This document shows, piece by piece, positions 40,436 to 52,400 of a DNA stretch of 64,000 nucleotides. How positions within the stretch are numbered: the stretch's first letter is position 1; each line of letters begins with the position of its first letter. Origin of the DNA: Procambarus clarkii (taxonomy: Eukaryota > Arthropoda > Malacostraca > Decapoda > Cambaridae); the NCBI RefSeq assembly GCF_040958095.1, contig NC_091188.1, positions 39,694,734-39,758,733 of the forward strand, written 5' to 3'. The notes beneath the pieces were generated by a model. It did not search any database. It was given only the letters and a program-made list of their open reading frames with translations, and was not told the origin of the DNA. The translations under genes were made by a program, and so were the position numbers.

Positions 40436-43400
40436 ATATAAAAAAGACTCAACAGAATAGCTATGACATTAGCATTGCCACCAGTTGTTACAGGCATCTC
40501 CCCCATAGAAGGTGTTCCTGGTACCAAAGTGACAATCCGTGGTGAAAATTTTGGAAACCGCCCAGAAGATCTGATAGGTAAATACACTTACAAGTATTTT
40601 CACTTGACTGTTTTGCTGTATTAATTTTGTTAAAACAAGTATAAAAGAAGCCACGTATCAGATATTTCCTGGAGGTTTTTCTTCTGTATCTATCACTACT
40701 TTTTACCCCTGGAGTTCCTGCTGGAAAATGTGCAACATCAGAGATACTGTATAGGTAGATTGCTGGCACAGTATATTCAATAAATGTTAAAAAAGCACTA
40801 CAAGAGCATTTACCTTTGTAGGTTTGACAATATGTGGCGTAGACTGCCTCATGACAGCAGAATGGAAGACGAGCAACAAGATCATAGCAAGGAGTGGGGC
40901 TGGCAATGGGAAAGGTGACATTATTGTTACTACACTACAAGGTTCCCGAGGAACTTCAACTGTCCAGTTTAAAGGTAAAGTAGTTGTTTTACTTCTTGTT
41001 GCTAAATTCATTGACAAATTTTGGTAAATTTTTAAGCTTTATTAGTATTATTTTAATATTCTTCCAGCCACTTTGGCTTGACGATAGAGTGACGGTCTTG
41101 CTTCATGCAGGTCAGCGTTCAATTCGTGACCGTCAGGGTGGTTGGGCACCATTCCTTCCCCCGTCCCTTCCCAAATCCTTATCCTGACCCCCTTATAAGT
41201 GCTATAAAGTCATAATGGCTTGGCGCTTTCCCCTGATAATAATAAAAAAAAATTGAAGTCAGTAATAGCTTACCAGCATCAGAACCAAGGAAATATCCAG
41301 AAAGTATGCAAAGAAAAACAAACAACTGCAAAATCCACAGAAAAAAAAGAAACGGCAGTAAACGACTCTGTAAACGATCTACCCATTAGTTCGATCCCTC
41401 ACTAGCTGATTGCTCGGAGCTGCCGACTTCCCATGTCAGCACTCCTGTCTGTTGTCTGATGTCCAACTGTTTAGACTGCTGCTTGAGTTCTCAGCCTTTT
41501 GGGTACTAACAAATTCTTGATAAATGTTGGCCATAAGTTAGGTTAATAGCTCTTTGGGGATATGATGGAAGCTAGGGAACCTTCTTTTCTGATTGATTCC
41601 CTTGTCTTTTGGAATGGGTCTGGAGTTTTGGCTTACTGGCATTCTTAAGGCTCTGAACTTCAAATGCAATGTAGACTTCCTCCTTGGTCCTTCCTTAGCT
41701 GTGATGGGGGTAGATTGCAGGGCATTAAGGTTGCCAGAGGAAGGTTCATGGTGGCCTTTTGACCCTCTTTGGAGTTTAGTTCCTGGCCCTAAGGGTTTGT
41801 CCTTCTCTGAACATCTCATTTGCTTCCCTGCAGGTGCAGTTCAAGGTTCTTGCTCATTACCTGGTTTAACCCCTTCCACATTTTCTCATTGTCTTGTCTT
41901 CCTATGAGTGTATGTCAGCGTGAATTATTTTTTTACTTTCTGTGGCATCGGGACCGGGCAGCTAAATGGGATAGTTCGTACTTTGCGTACAGGTCCTCTT
42001 CCACTTTCAGGCTGTAGTGCAAGGTTTTGGTTTCGTCCTGGCTGGCAGACAACCTTCTTTTCTGGTGGCAGATGACAGATTTGCTGTCATCTGCAGTTGC
42101 TTGACCAGGAGAAGGAGGAGGATAACACAGTGGTGGTGGACCATGTGGTTCACATTTGCTTGGTGGATGTTCTCCGTTCTTGTGTGTTGCAAGACGTTTT
42201 TCGGGATAGTTTTGGATGGGTGTTGGTCATTTTTCTGTTCACACTACTCCAATGGATTGCAGTTACTGATCACTGGTGGGTTACCCTGTTTTGTTTCACA
42301 ATTTGCCACCAACTTGCAGGTAGAAGTCCAGGAAGTTCTGGATCAGCCAAGGTTTAGTGGGAATTTTGGTCTGCAGACTGCTACAAGCATTAACTGGGCA
42401 GAACAAGTGTGAGAGAGTGTCTCTCAAGATTCTCCCACAGCTGACTGGAATGGCTCATTGCTGTGCACAGTGCACCGATCTTGTGCACAAGGTCCTATTT
42501 CTATTAACCCTGGATAGTGACCTGGCTGTTGGGTATGTTGGGTATCTCCAGAATGCCCACTTAACCAGGAACACTTTCATAATACAGAGGCCGCCATATG
42601 TCCAGGCAGGAAGTAGATACAGGGAGTTAAGCATACTTGCCACCAAAGGGTCAGTGAGTACATCGGTGGTGGAGCGTGGGAGAGGGGAGATGCTAGCAGC
42701 GTCTGACCTCTGGGGTCAACCGGCGCGATGGACAATAACAGCTATGAAGTGTTCGTGACGTGTTCATGACGTCACCTCTCCTACTGCTCATCGAACGAGC
42801 TAATATGATTGGTTCCCGCTCATTTGCTGCAATGCCATTGGTCAAATTGTAACTCTTTTGTGCGGGGTGCCACAAGATGCCCGGCAGCACTTGTAAAGCA
42901 TTCTTGTGAGGGATCTCTAGCAAAGTGGACGTGTTCTGTTCAGTCTACCGGCCAATAGACTGAACAACCGTCTATTCCTCACCGTCAAGTTAACTCAGCG
43001 TCTGAAGATTATACGTCACACTCGCCCAGAATCACGAGTGGGAATATATATTATTCAGAAGCCTAAAGTGACAAATCTCCAGAGCGAAACAGACTGGTAT
43101 CAGGTAACCCCTGGTGACAATGATCATTGTGAGTGACTTAGAGTGAACTAAGGCAGTGCCGCCGCCTAAGTAACCTGTGTGTGACTTTACCACAAGTGCA
43201 CCTGCATGGTACCACAGCCGCCGCCAGCCGCCACGAGCGTGTACCCCAGTACCCTAGTACCTCTGTACTTCTGTGCCTCGAGCGCCCGCCGCTGCCCTCA
43301 CACTACTACGTGACGTCACCACCTTGCTCATCGCCAGTGCCAGTGGGTGCGCATGTGTCTGTCTGTTAAGCATACAGCCCTCCTTACTGCAAGTACCCTC

Positions 43401-46400
43401 CGTGTCTACGAGCGAAGCCAGCTGTCAGGCCACCTACGAGTGCTTGTATAAATGTGCCTGATTGAGTGAGTGAGTAAGGAAAAGGTACCTATCTGTAAGT
43501 ACAAGATCTTGTCATTGTTTATTGTGTCTGTGTTGATCTGAGGGATCAACCACAGTTCTCACCTTCTCATACCTGTCACAGGTTATAGGTGAATCAACGG
43601 TGAATGCGTGTTTATCTGTGTGGTATCACGGCATTTCACTCGTCTGTTGAATGTGAGCTTCACATACACCACACATTTAGTTATTGTGTGATAATATTAT
43701 TGTGTATGTTATTGCCTGTCCCATTGACAGTGTAGTTGTTGATTTATTGCATATCATCATTTCCAAGTATCCGGTTGGAACTCTTGTGATCCCTTTACAT
43801 ACCGGCAGTTAGGTTGCCGTGTTAATGATTGGCTGTCAACTGTGTTAAGTTAGGTGTTTCTCCACGAGTGGATACGAGTCGTTTAGCCAGACGTCAAGAG
43901 TCTCGCTAATACAACCATAGCTTTGCTGACGTCAGTCTAAAGTAAATCAAGCACCCTGTGTATTAGTGGTTAAGTTAGTAAATAAACTACTGTTAAGCTT
44001 TATGCGGTGTTTCCGTTGAACCACTTCTGAATACTGTCAATCAAATACTGAAGCCTTCAGCTCTAAGTGTCTTCAACACCGAGTTGCCTATAAGTCACAA
44101 ACTATAAATGTGATGAGGACCCTAGGAGTCCCTTAAAGTGTTAAATCATTGAGGAGATTCCAACGATCAACGTGGAGCAGGAGAGACTAGTCTGAGAAGA
44201 GACCCACAAGGACTCTAACTCGACCTTGCTCCCAGGCCCTGTACGGTTGCTCTCGTATTTTCTATTCTGCAAATTCCGACAGCTTCATGAAGCGTCTGCC
44301 ACATGTACATTGGCGACGTATGCATTGCAGTCATGAAAGCAAAATAGAAACACCCCACAACAAGTTATTTTAAAACAAGCATACCTTACCTTGAGGTTAC
44401 CTTGAGGTGCTTCCGGGGCTTAGCGTCCCCGCGGCCCAGTCGTCGACCAGGCCTCCTGGTTGCTGGACTGATCAACCAGGCTGTTAGACGTGGCTGCTCG
44501 CAGCCTGACGTATGAGTCACAGCCTGGTTAATCAGGTATCCTTTGGAGGTGCTTATCCAGTTCTCTCTTGAACACTGTGAGGGGTCGGCCAGTTATGCCC
44601 CTTATGTGTAGTGGAAGCGTGTTGAACAGTCTCGGGCCTCTGATGTTGATAGAGTTCTCCCTCGGGGTACCTGTTGCACCTCTGCTTTTCAACGGGGGTA
44701 TTCTGCACATCCTGCCATGTCTTCTGGTCTCAGGTGATGTTATTTCTGTGTGCAGGTTTGGGACCAGCCCCTCAATTATTTTTCCATGTGCAAATTATTA
44801 TGTATCTCTCCCGCCTGCGCTCAAGGGAGTACAGGTTTAGGCTCTTTAGTCGGTCCCAGTAATTTAGATCTTTTACCGAGTGGATTTTAGCAGTAAAGGA
44901 TCTCTGCACGCTCTCCAGGTCAGCAATTTCTCCAGCTTTGAAAGGGGCTGTCATTGTGCAGCAGTACTCCACTTTAGAGAGCACAAGCGTTCTGAAAAGT
45001 ATCATCATCGGTATAGCATCTCTAGTGTGAAAAGTTCTTGTTATCCAACCTGTCATTTTTCTTGCAGTTGTGATGGCTACTTTATTGTGTTCTTTAAAGG
45101 TAAGGTCTTCCGACATGAGTACACCCAGATCCTTTACATTGCCTTTTCGTTCTATGTTATGATTTGCCTGAGTTTTGTACGTGGTTTCTGTTTTTATATT
45201 TTCAATTTTTGCGTAGCGCATGAGCTGGAACTTATCCTTGTTAAACACCATATTATTTTCTGTAGCCCATAGAAAGACCTGATCTACATCTGATTGGAGG
45301 TTTGCCGTGTCCTCTATGTTGCCAACTCTCATGAAAATCCTAGTGTCATCTGCAAAGGATGATACAGTGCTATAGGTTGTGTTCTTGTCTATGTCCGATA
45401 TGAGGAGCATGGCCCCAGATCAGGCTTGGGGACCAGAAGAACTCTTGAAACTGACTGTATGTAAACTATAGGTAAACACGCAGTTATTTATATTATATAC
45501 CAGTACCTTTATATGCAGAATAATCACAAAAACAACCTTTATATGTATACATCGATCTGTGTACCATTTTTTTCACCTTTGGACTGGGTTGGATCAAGTA
45601 TTATTATGCCTCTTAAGGATACTTTGTTTACCAGCAATTTTATATATTTATTGTGGTGTTCTAGGGTACCAGGAGACCATGGGGCCACTAAAGGAGTCAG
45701 CTGTTTGGGTGGATGAGACTATTTTCCTCAATATGGCCTTTGGGAGGAAGCGGCCGATGTCACCAGCTTCTGCCCTGCAAGATGACCCACTTGGACTCTC
45801 GGTAGAAGGAAATGAGTGAGTACTGTACAGTGGTACCTTGGTTTTCAAATTTAAACCCGTTCCCAGGAACGGGTCGTAAGCCGAAAATTCGCAGCTTGAA
45901 ACGATTTTTCCTTTAAGAAATAATGTAAATTGAATTAATCCGTTCCACACTCCCAAAAATATTAATTTCTAAATACATTTCATACATAATACTCACAAAT
46001 ATTTTGTACTATAGTATGTACAAGTTATAGCTTACCTTTATTGATGACTCTTGTTGGCATATGGAAGATGGTGACAAAGAGGGAGGGGAGAAGGAGACGT
46101 GTTGGTAAGGGGATAACATCAGGCAGTGATGACTTTTCCAGGATACTCTCTCCTACATTTTGCAGGCATACCACTAGAACCTGGTTGTGGCTTGCTGGTT
46201 GCTTGTCTTACTAAGAATCTGTCTAAAGCCACTTGTTTTTCCCTACATTTCTAACACTTGTCTGTAGTGAGACATCACATTGTCATTTAAAAAGTCAATG
46301 CAACGGCCTGCTACAGCTTTATCTGGGTGAATTTTTTCAACAAAACTTTGCAGTTCTTCCCATACTTCACACATTTTCTGAATGTGAAATTCATTAGTAG

Positions 46401-49400
46401 AAGTTCCATTGTATTTCAGATTTGTGACTTTTCCATTTTTTTTATAAATACTGGAACCCCTTCTTAAAGAAAAAAAAAAATGTATTGCCAGTTTTCTAAT
46501 CTTTCATCCCATGTCTCTCCCACAGCTTAAAGGTTCTTGATGAGGATCTGGAAGAGATGTTCCCAGGATGTTCTGGTGATCTGACCTCCACCAAATTTAG
46601 TCCAGAATGGTTTTTGCTTGAGAACCATCTTTCTACATCATTTGAAGATTTGCGTGCTGGGCTGGCTTGTCTGCGACGCAAGGTTGAAGCTCAAAAAGAA
46701 GGGCAAATATCCTTTCTGAAGGTATGTTGGGTATTATATAAAACCTGTTGGATATAGTAATTGATATATGTTTTATAGGATGATTACAAGAATAGATCAT
46801 TAAATGTTCTCATTTCTATAATTTTAATTAAATCTGAATGTTTGACCCTTCGCTTTGCCATACATGGTACCCCTCGACATATTTCGTACCAGACATTGCC
46901 CACCACCAGTGTTTCATTGGTGCCATTGACAACAAGAGTTTTGCTGCTGCCCTTCCCTTATATTTTTCATATGGCGTTGCTAACATCAGTTGTCCCTTAT
47001 TTTAAAATTTATTTATACTGTACCTAAATGACTTGTATTATTGTACAATCACTTGGACTAGTTGGGAGAGTGGTGATCTCGTTTCTTGCATGAACATTGT
47101 TTGATATCCGATGGTCCAGATGGTTGTCCTCGTATCCCTTCTAAGTGATAAACTGTATAATCATATTGACTAAAGGCTTTCTCTTGATAATTATCTTTTT
47201 CGTTTCTTCTTAGATCTTTGCTAAAAAAATCTGCATTATTGTATTATTAAGACAGTGACCTGTGGAAGTATACTGTAGTTGTGAATGCAGCCCATTAAAA
47301 ATTATGGTTTTTGTCTAACCAGAAACATTTGAACTTTAGCAATCCACCTAACCTATCCATATCAATACTCAGAAAAAATCAATGTTATGAAACCTGAATC
47401 GTCATTTCAAGATGCTTAGATGGACCAAACAATGGCAGTGTGCTGTGGCTGCATGCCTAGCACTGTGAACATCATAAACAGCATTGTGTTCACCGATATC
47501 TGAACATTGTTGACAGCCTTTATCACAGCCAGGCTCTTCCATGATACATCGTGAAATAATAGCAGTTACATAAGTATATATTTTGTCATAAGTGATGCTG
47601 TGGTCACAAGCTCAACAACAGTACAGTGGAACTTTGATTAATGAATTTAATCCATTCCAGCACCGAGCTCGTCGGGTGAAATCCTCGTCTTTCAAAACGA
47701 ATTTAATCGCTTGATTGGTGATCGCTCATTAATCAAACGAGCGCTCGCTAATCGAGACAAATTGTCGGTGATCGGCGCGCTCATTATTCAAAATGCTCGT
47801 CAATTGAGGCGCTCGTCACTCGAGGTTCCACTGTACTGTTAGCTTGTGCTTCATGCACCAGCCTTGGTTGCTCGCTCACTACTGAGGGCTTCACACCCAG
47901 GACCATCTGAAAACCAGTGTGAACCCTGTGTACTTGCAAGACTTTTGATTATATATATGAAATGTGCATTGCAGTCAGTCAGGCCAAAATCATATATGTA
48001 CTGTATATGATATGTGCAGTGGAAGGGTTAATGAAACTCCTTTTTCTGTTGGGCTCTTGATAGATCCCAGTTCCTGTCCTAATCTCTTCTTTCCTATGGG
48101 GTATTTGGGGTTCAATATGGGTAGTGTGTGAGTGAAACGAGTGGCTGGTAGGAACCCTGGATGGCTTGTTACTATTTTGTGGCATTTGGGTGCTTCAAGG
48201 TTAGTGTTGTGCTCCTGGGGCAATGATTGTGTGCCTTTTGATTTTATTGGTTCTTCTTGGCTTGGGTCTCTCTCTCTCTGATTCTCCAGGCTTCCCTAGA
48301 CTTGTAGAAGGGACCATATTCTGGTTCTGGCTCCTGGTAGGTTAGTATGGGTTTCAGAGGCATGGTGTATTTCATAAGGCAACCAACATACTGTCAATAG
48401 GCAGTTTTGAAGACCCATCAGAAAAGAGCAGTTAATTACATTACGTTAGTGGGTCTTGATATTACAGTTGGATTCGTTCTCGACCCACAATCAAGAATTC
48501 CGGGTTCGAATCCCGGGTGGGACAGAAAGGGTTGGGCATATTTCCTTTCACCTAATGCCTCTGTTCACCTAGCAGTTTGTAGCTACTCAGGAGTGAGTCA
48601 ACTTGTTGTGTGGTTGCATCCTGGGTGGGGTCAGTAATTCAACCTTGGGGTTGGGGGGGGGGGGGACCTCAATATAAGCCTAACGTGTGTGAATGCAACT
48701 CTGGCTTTCTGTCCCCTGACACAATGAATTATTATTATTATTATTATTATTATGATTTATTAAATGCTTAATTTTTTCAGGCTAATGTTGGATCAGTGAT
48801 TGAACAATTAGACACCCTGCAAGAACTCAAATGCAAGTTTGAGAGTGACATTCAAGAATATGGCCGGAATTCTACCCAAGTGCTGGAAAAATCCATCATT
48901 GGTGAGTGAAACATTAAGGTATGAGAGGCATCAATCTGGAGAAGTATTATAGAAGAAGAAGAATGCTTAGTACATTAAATAATGGTATCCATCTAGTCAC
49001 CATATCTTGCACACTATAGCATCATAGCATCACCACAACCATACTCCAACAATTTGATCAAAGCAGTGTCCCTCTCCTTCATTGTTGCCACCAGCAGCAG
49101 CTAGTTTTTTGTGCACTACATTCGCATCCTGTGACCAGTAGTGCAAAAGGATTACAAAGAGCACAAAAGGTCTTAATTGAACTCCAATGCATATTGTTTG
49201 ACTTTAGCTTTTACACACCTTGTATTTAAATATGGCCGGAATTTAACCACTACACGATGGGCAGCCCCTGTACTCACCTAGTTGTACTCACCTAGTTGTG
49301 TTTGCGGGGGTTGAGCTCTGGCTCTTTGGTCCCGCCTTGACGGTCTCTCGACCGTCAATCAACAGGTAATTACCTAAGTGTAATTACCTAAGTGTAGTTA

Positions 49401-52400
49401 CAGGATGAGAGCTACGCTCGTGGTGTCCCGTCTTCCCAGCACTCTTTGTCATATAACGCTTTGAAACTACTGACGGTCTTGGCCTCCACCACCTTCTCAC
49501 TTAACTTGTTCCAACCGTCTACCACTCTATTTGCGAAGGTGAATTTTCTTATATTTCTTCGGCATCTGTGTTTAGCTAGTTTAAATCTATGACCTCTTGT
49601 TCTTGAAGTGCCAGGTCTCAGGAATCCTTCCCTGTCGATTTTATCAATTCCTGTTACTATTTTGTACGTAGTGATCATATCACCTCTTTTTCTTCTGTCT
49701 TCTAGTTTTGGCATGTTTAATGCTTCCAACCTCTCCTCGTAGCTCTTGCCCTTCAGTTCTGGGAGCCACTTCGTAGCATGTCTTTGCACCTTTTCCAGTT
49801 TGTTGATGTGCTTCTTAAGATATGGGCACCACACAACAACTGCATATTCTAGCTTTGGCCTAACAAAAGTCATGAACAATTTCTTTAGTATATCGCCATC
49901 CATGTATTTAAATGCAATTCTGAAGTTAGAAAGCATCGCATAGGCTCCTTGCACAATATTCTTTATGTGGTCCTCAGGTGATAGTTTTCTATCTAGAACC
50001 ACCCCTAGATCTCTTTCTTTATCAGAATTCTTTAAAGATTTCTCACATAATATATAGGTTGTATGGGGTCTATGTTCTCCTATTCCACATTCCATAACAT
50101 GACATTTATTAACATTAAATTCCATTTGCCAGGTGGTGCTCCATATACTTATTTTGTCCAGGTCTTCTTGAAGGACATGACAATCATCTAAATTTCTTAT
50201 CCTTCCTATTATCTTAGCATCATCAGCAAACATGTTCATATAATTCTGTATACCAACTGGTAGATCATTTATGTACACAATAAACATCACTGGTGCAAGA
50301 ACTGAACCCTGTGGTACTCCACTTGTGACATTTCTCCATTCCGATACATTGCCTCTGATTACTGCCCTCATTTTTCTATCAGTCAGAAAATTTTTCATCC
50401 ATGATAGAAGCTTACCTGTCACCCCTCCAATATTTTCCAGTTTCCAGAACAACCTCTTATGTGGAACTCTGTCGAAAGCCTTTTTTAGGTCCAGATAGAT
50501 GCAGTCAACCCAGCCATCTCTTTCCTGTAATATCTCTGTGGCCCGATCATAGAAACTGAGTAAATTCGATACACAGGATCTTCCTGATCGAAAACCATAC
50601 TGTCTGTCTGATATTATATCATTTCTCTCCAGGTGTTCTACCCATTTAGTTTTGATTAGCTTTTCCAATACTTTCACTATTACACTTGTCAATGATACAG
50701 GTCTATAATTGAGGGGGTCTTCCCTGCTGCCACTTTTGTAGATTGGAACTATGTTAGCCTGTTTCCACACGTCTGCTACGATTCCTGTACACAGGGATGC
50801 CTGAAAGATCAGGTGAAGTGGAATGCTGAGCTCAGATGCACATTCTCTCAGAACCCATGGTGAAACGCCATCTGGGCCAGCTGCTTTGTTCCTCCCGAGC
50901 TCCTTTAGCATATTTTCCACTTCAACTCTAGACACCTCTATCCGCTCTATGTTGTTCTCTGGAATTCTTATTGTGTCTGGTTCTCTGAAGATTTCATTTT
51001 GTACAAACACACTTTGGAACTTTTCATTTAATGTTTCACACATTTCCTTTTCATTTTCCGTGAATCTGTTTCCCATTTTCAACCTCTGGATATTATCCTT
51101 TACCTGCAATTTGTTGTTTATGAATTTGTAGAATAGGCCCGGTTCTGTTTTACATTTATCTGCTATCCCTTTTTCAAAATTTCTTTCTGCCTCTCTCCTT
51201 ACTGCTGTATAATTGTTTCTCGCATCTTTGTATCGCTGGTATGTTTGGGGGTTTGGCCTCTTCCTATACTGATTCCATTTTTGTGTCTTTTGGTCTCTTG
51301 CCCTCTCACAATTTCTGTCGAACCAATCCTGTTTTCTGGTCCTGCATCTCTGTTTTGGTATGAATGTTTGTGTGCCTTCCTCGTATAGTTTTAAAAATTT
51401 GGCATACATTTCATTTACTTCCCTGCCTAGCAACAATTCTGTCCAATTACACTCATTAAAAAAATTTCGAAGTTCCCCATAGTTGCCTCTCTTTAAATAG
51501 AGTTTATCAACTGTTTCAATGTCCCCATTTTCTTCTAGATGATATCTTAAAGCATATTTAATGTCTAACAGGACGTGATCACTCTTTCCCAAGGGAGGAA
51601 GGTACTGGATGTCAAAAATTCAGATTCCTGAGCCTATTGGGCTCTATCATATCTACACTTGAAACTGTGTATGGAGTCAGCCTCCACCACATCACTTCCT
51701 AATGCATTCCATTTGTCAACCACTCTGACACTAAAAAAGTTCTTTCTAATATCTCTGTGGCTCATTTGGGCACTCAGTTTCCACCCGTGTCCCCTTGTGC
51801 GTGTGCCCCTTGTGTTAAATAGCCTGTCTTTATCTACCCTATCAATTCCCTTCAGAATCTTGAATGTGGTGATCATGTCCCCCCTAACTCTTCTGTCTTC
51901 CAGCGAAATGAGGTTTATATCCCATAGTCTCTCCTCGTAGCTCATACCTCTCAGCTCGGGTACTAGTCTGGTAGCAAACCTTTGAACCTTTTCCAGTTTA
52001 GTCTTATCCTTGACCAGATATGGACTCCATCCTGGGGCTCCATACTCCAGGATTGGCCTGACATATGTGGTATACAAAGTTCTGAATGATTCTTTACACA
52101 AGTTTCTGAATGCCGTTTGTATGTTGGCCAGCCTGGCATATGCTGCTGATGTTATCCTCTTGATATGTGCTGCAGGAGACAGGTCTGGCGTGATATCAAC
52201 CCCCAAGTCTTTTTCCTTCTCTGACTCCTGAAGAATTTCCTCTCCCAGATGATACCTTGTACCTGGCCTCCTGCTCCCTACACCTATCTTCATTACATTA
52301 TATTTGGTTGGGTTAAACTCTAACAACCATTTGTTCGACCATTCCTTCAGCTTGTCAAGGTCTTCTTGAAGCCTCAAACAGTCCTCTTCTGTTTTAATCC

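Noticed and set aside
41593..42412. Candidate host gene or exons
   Set aside because: Overlapping frames without conserved motifs, inside an EXOC2 intron; possibly old retroelement DNA but not identifiable.
48470..48525. Possible tRNA gene (GGTTCGAATCC)
   Set aside because: It is the head of SINE-2, present also at 38,085 and 39,190; no clean cloverleaf by eye.
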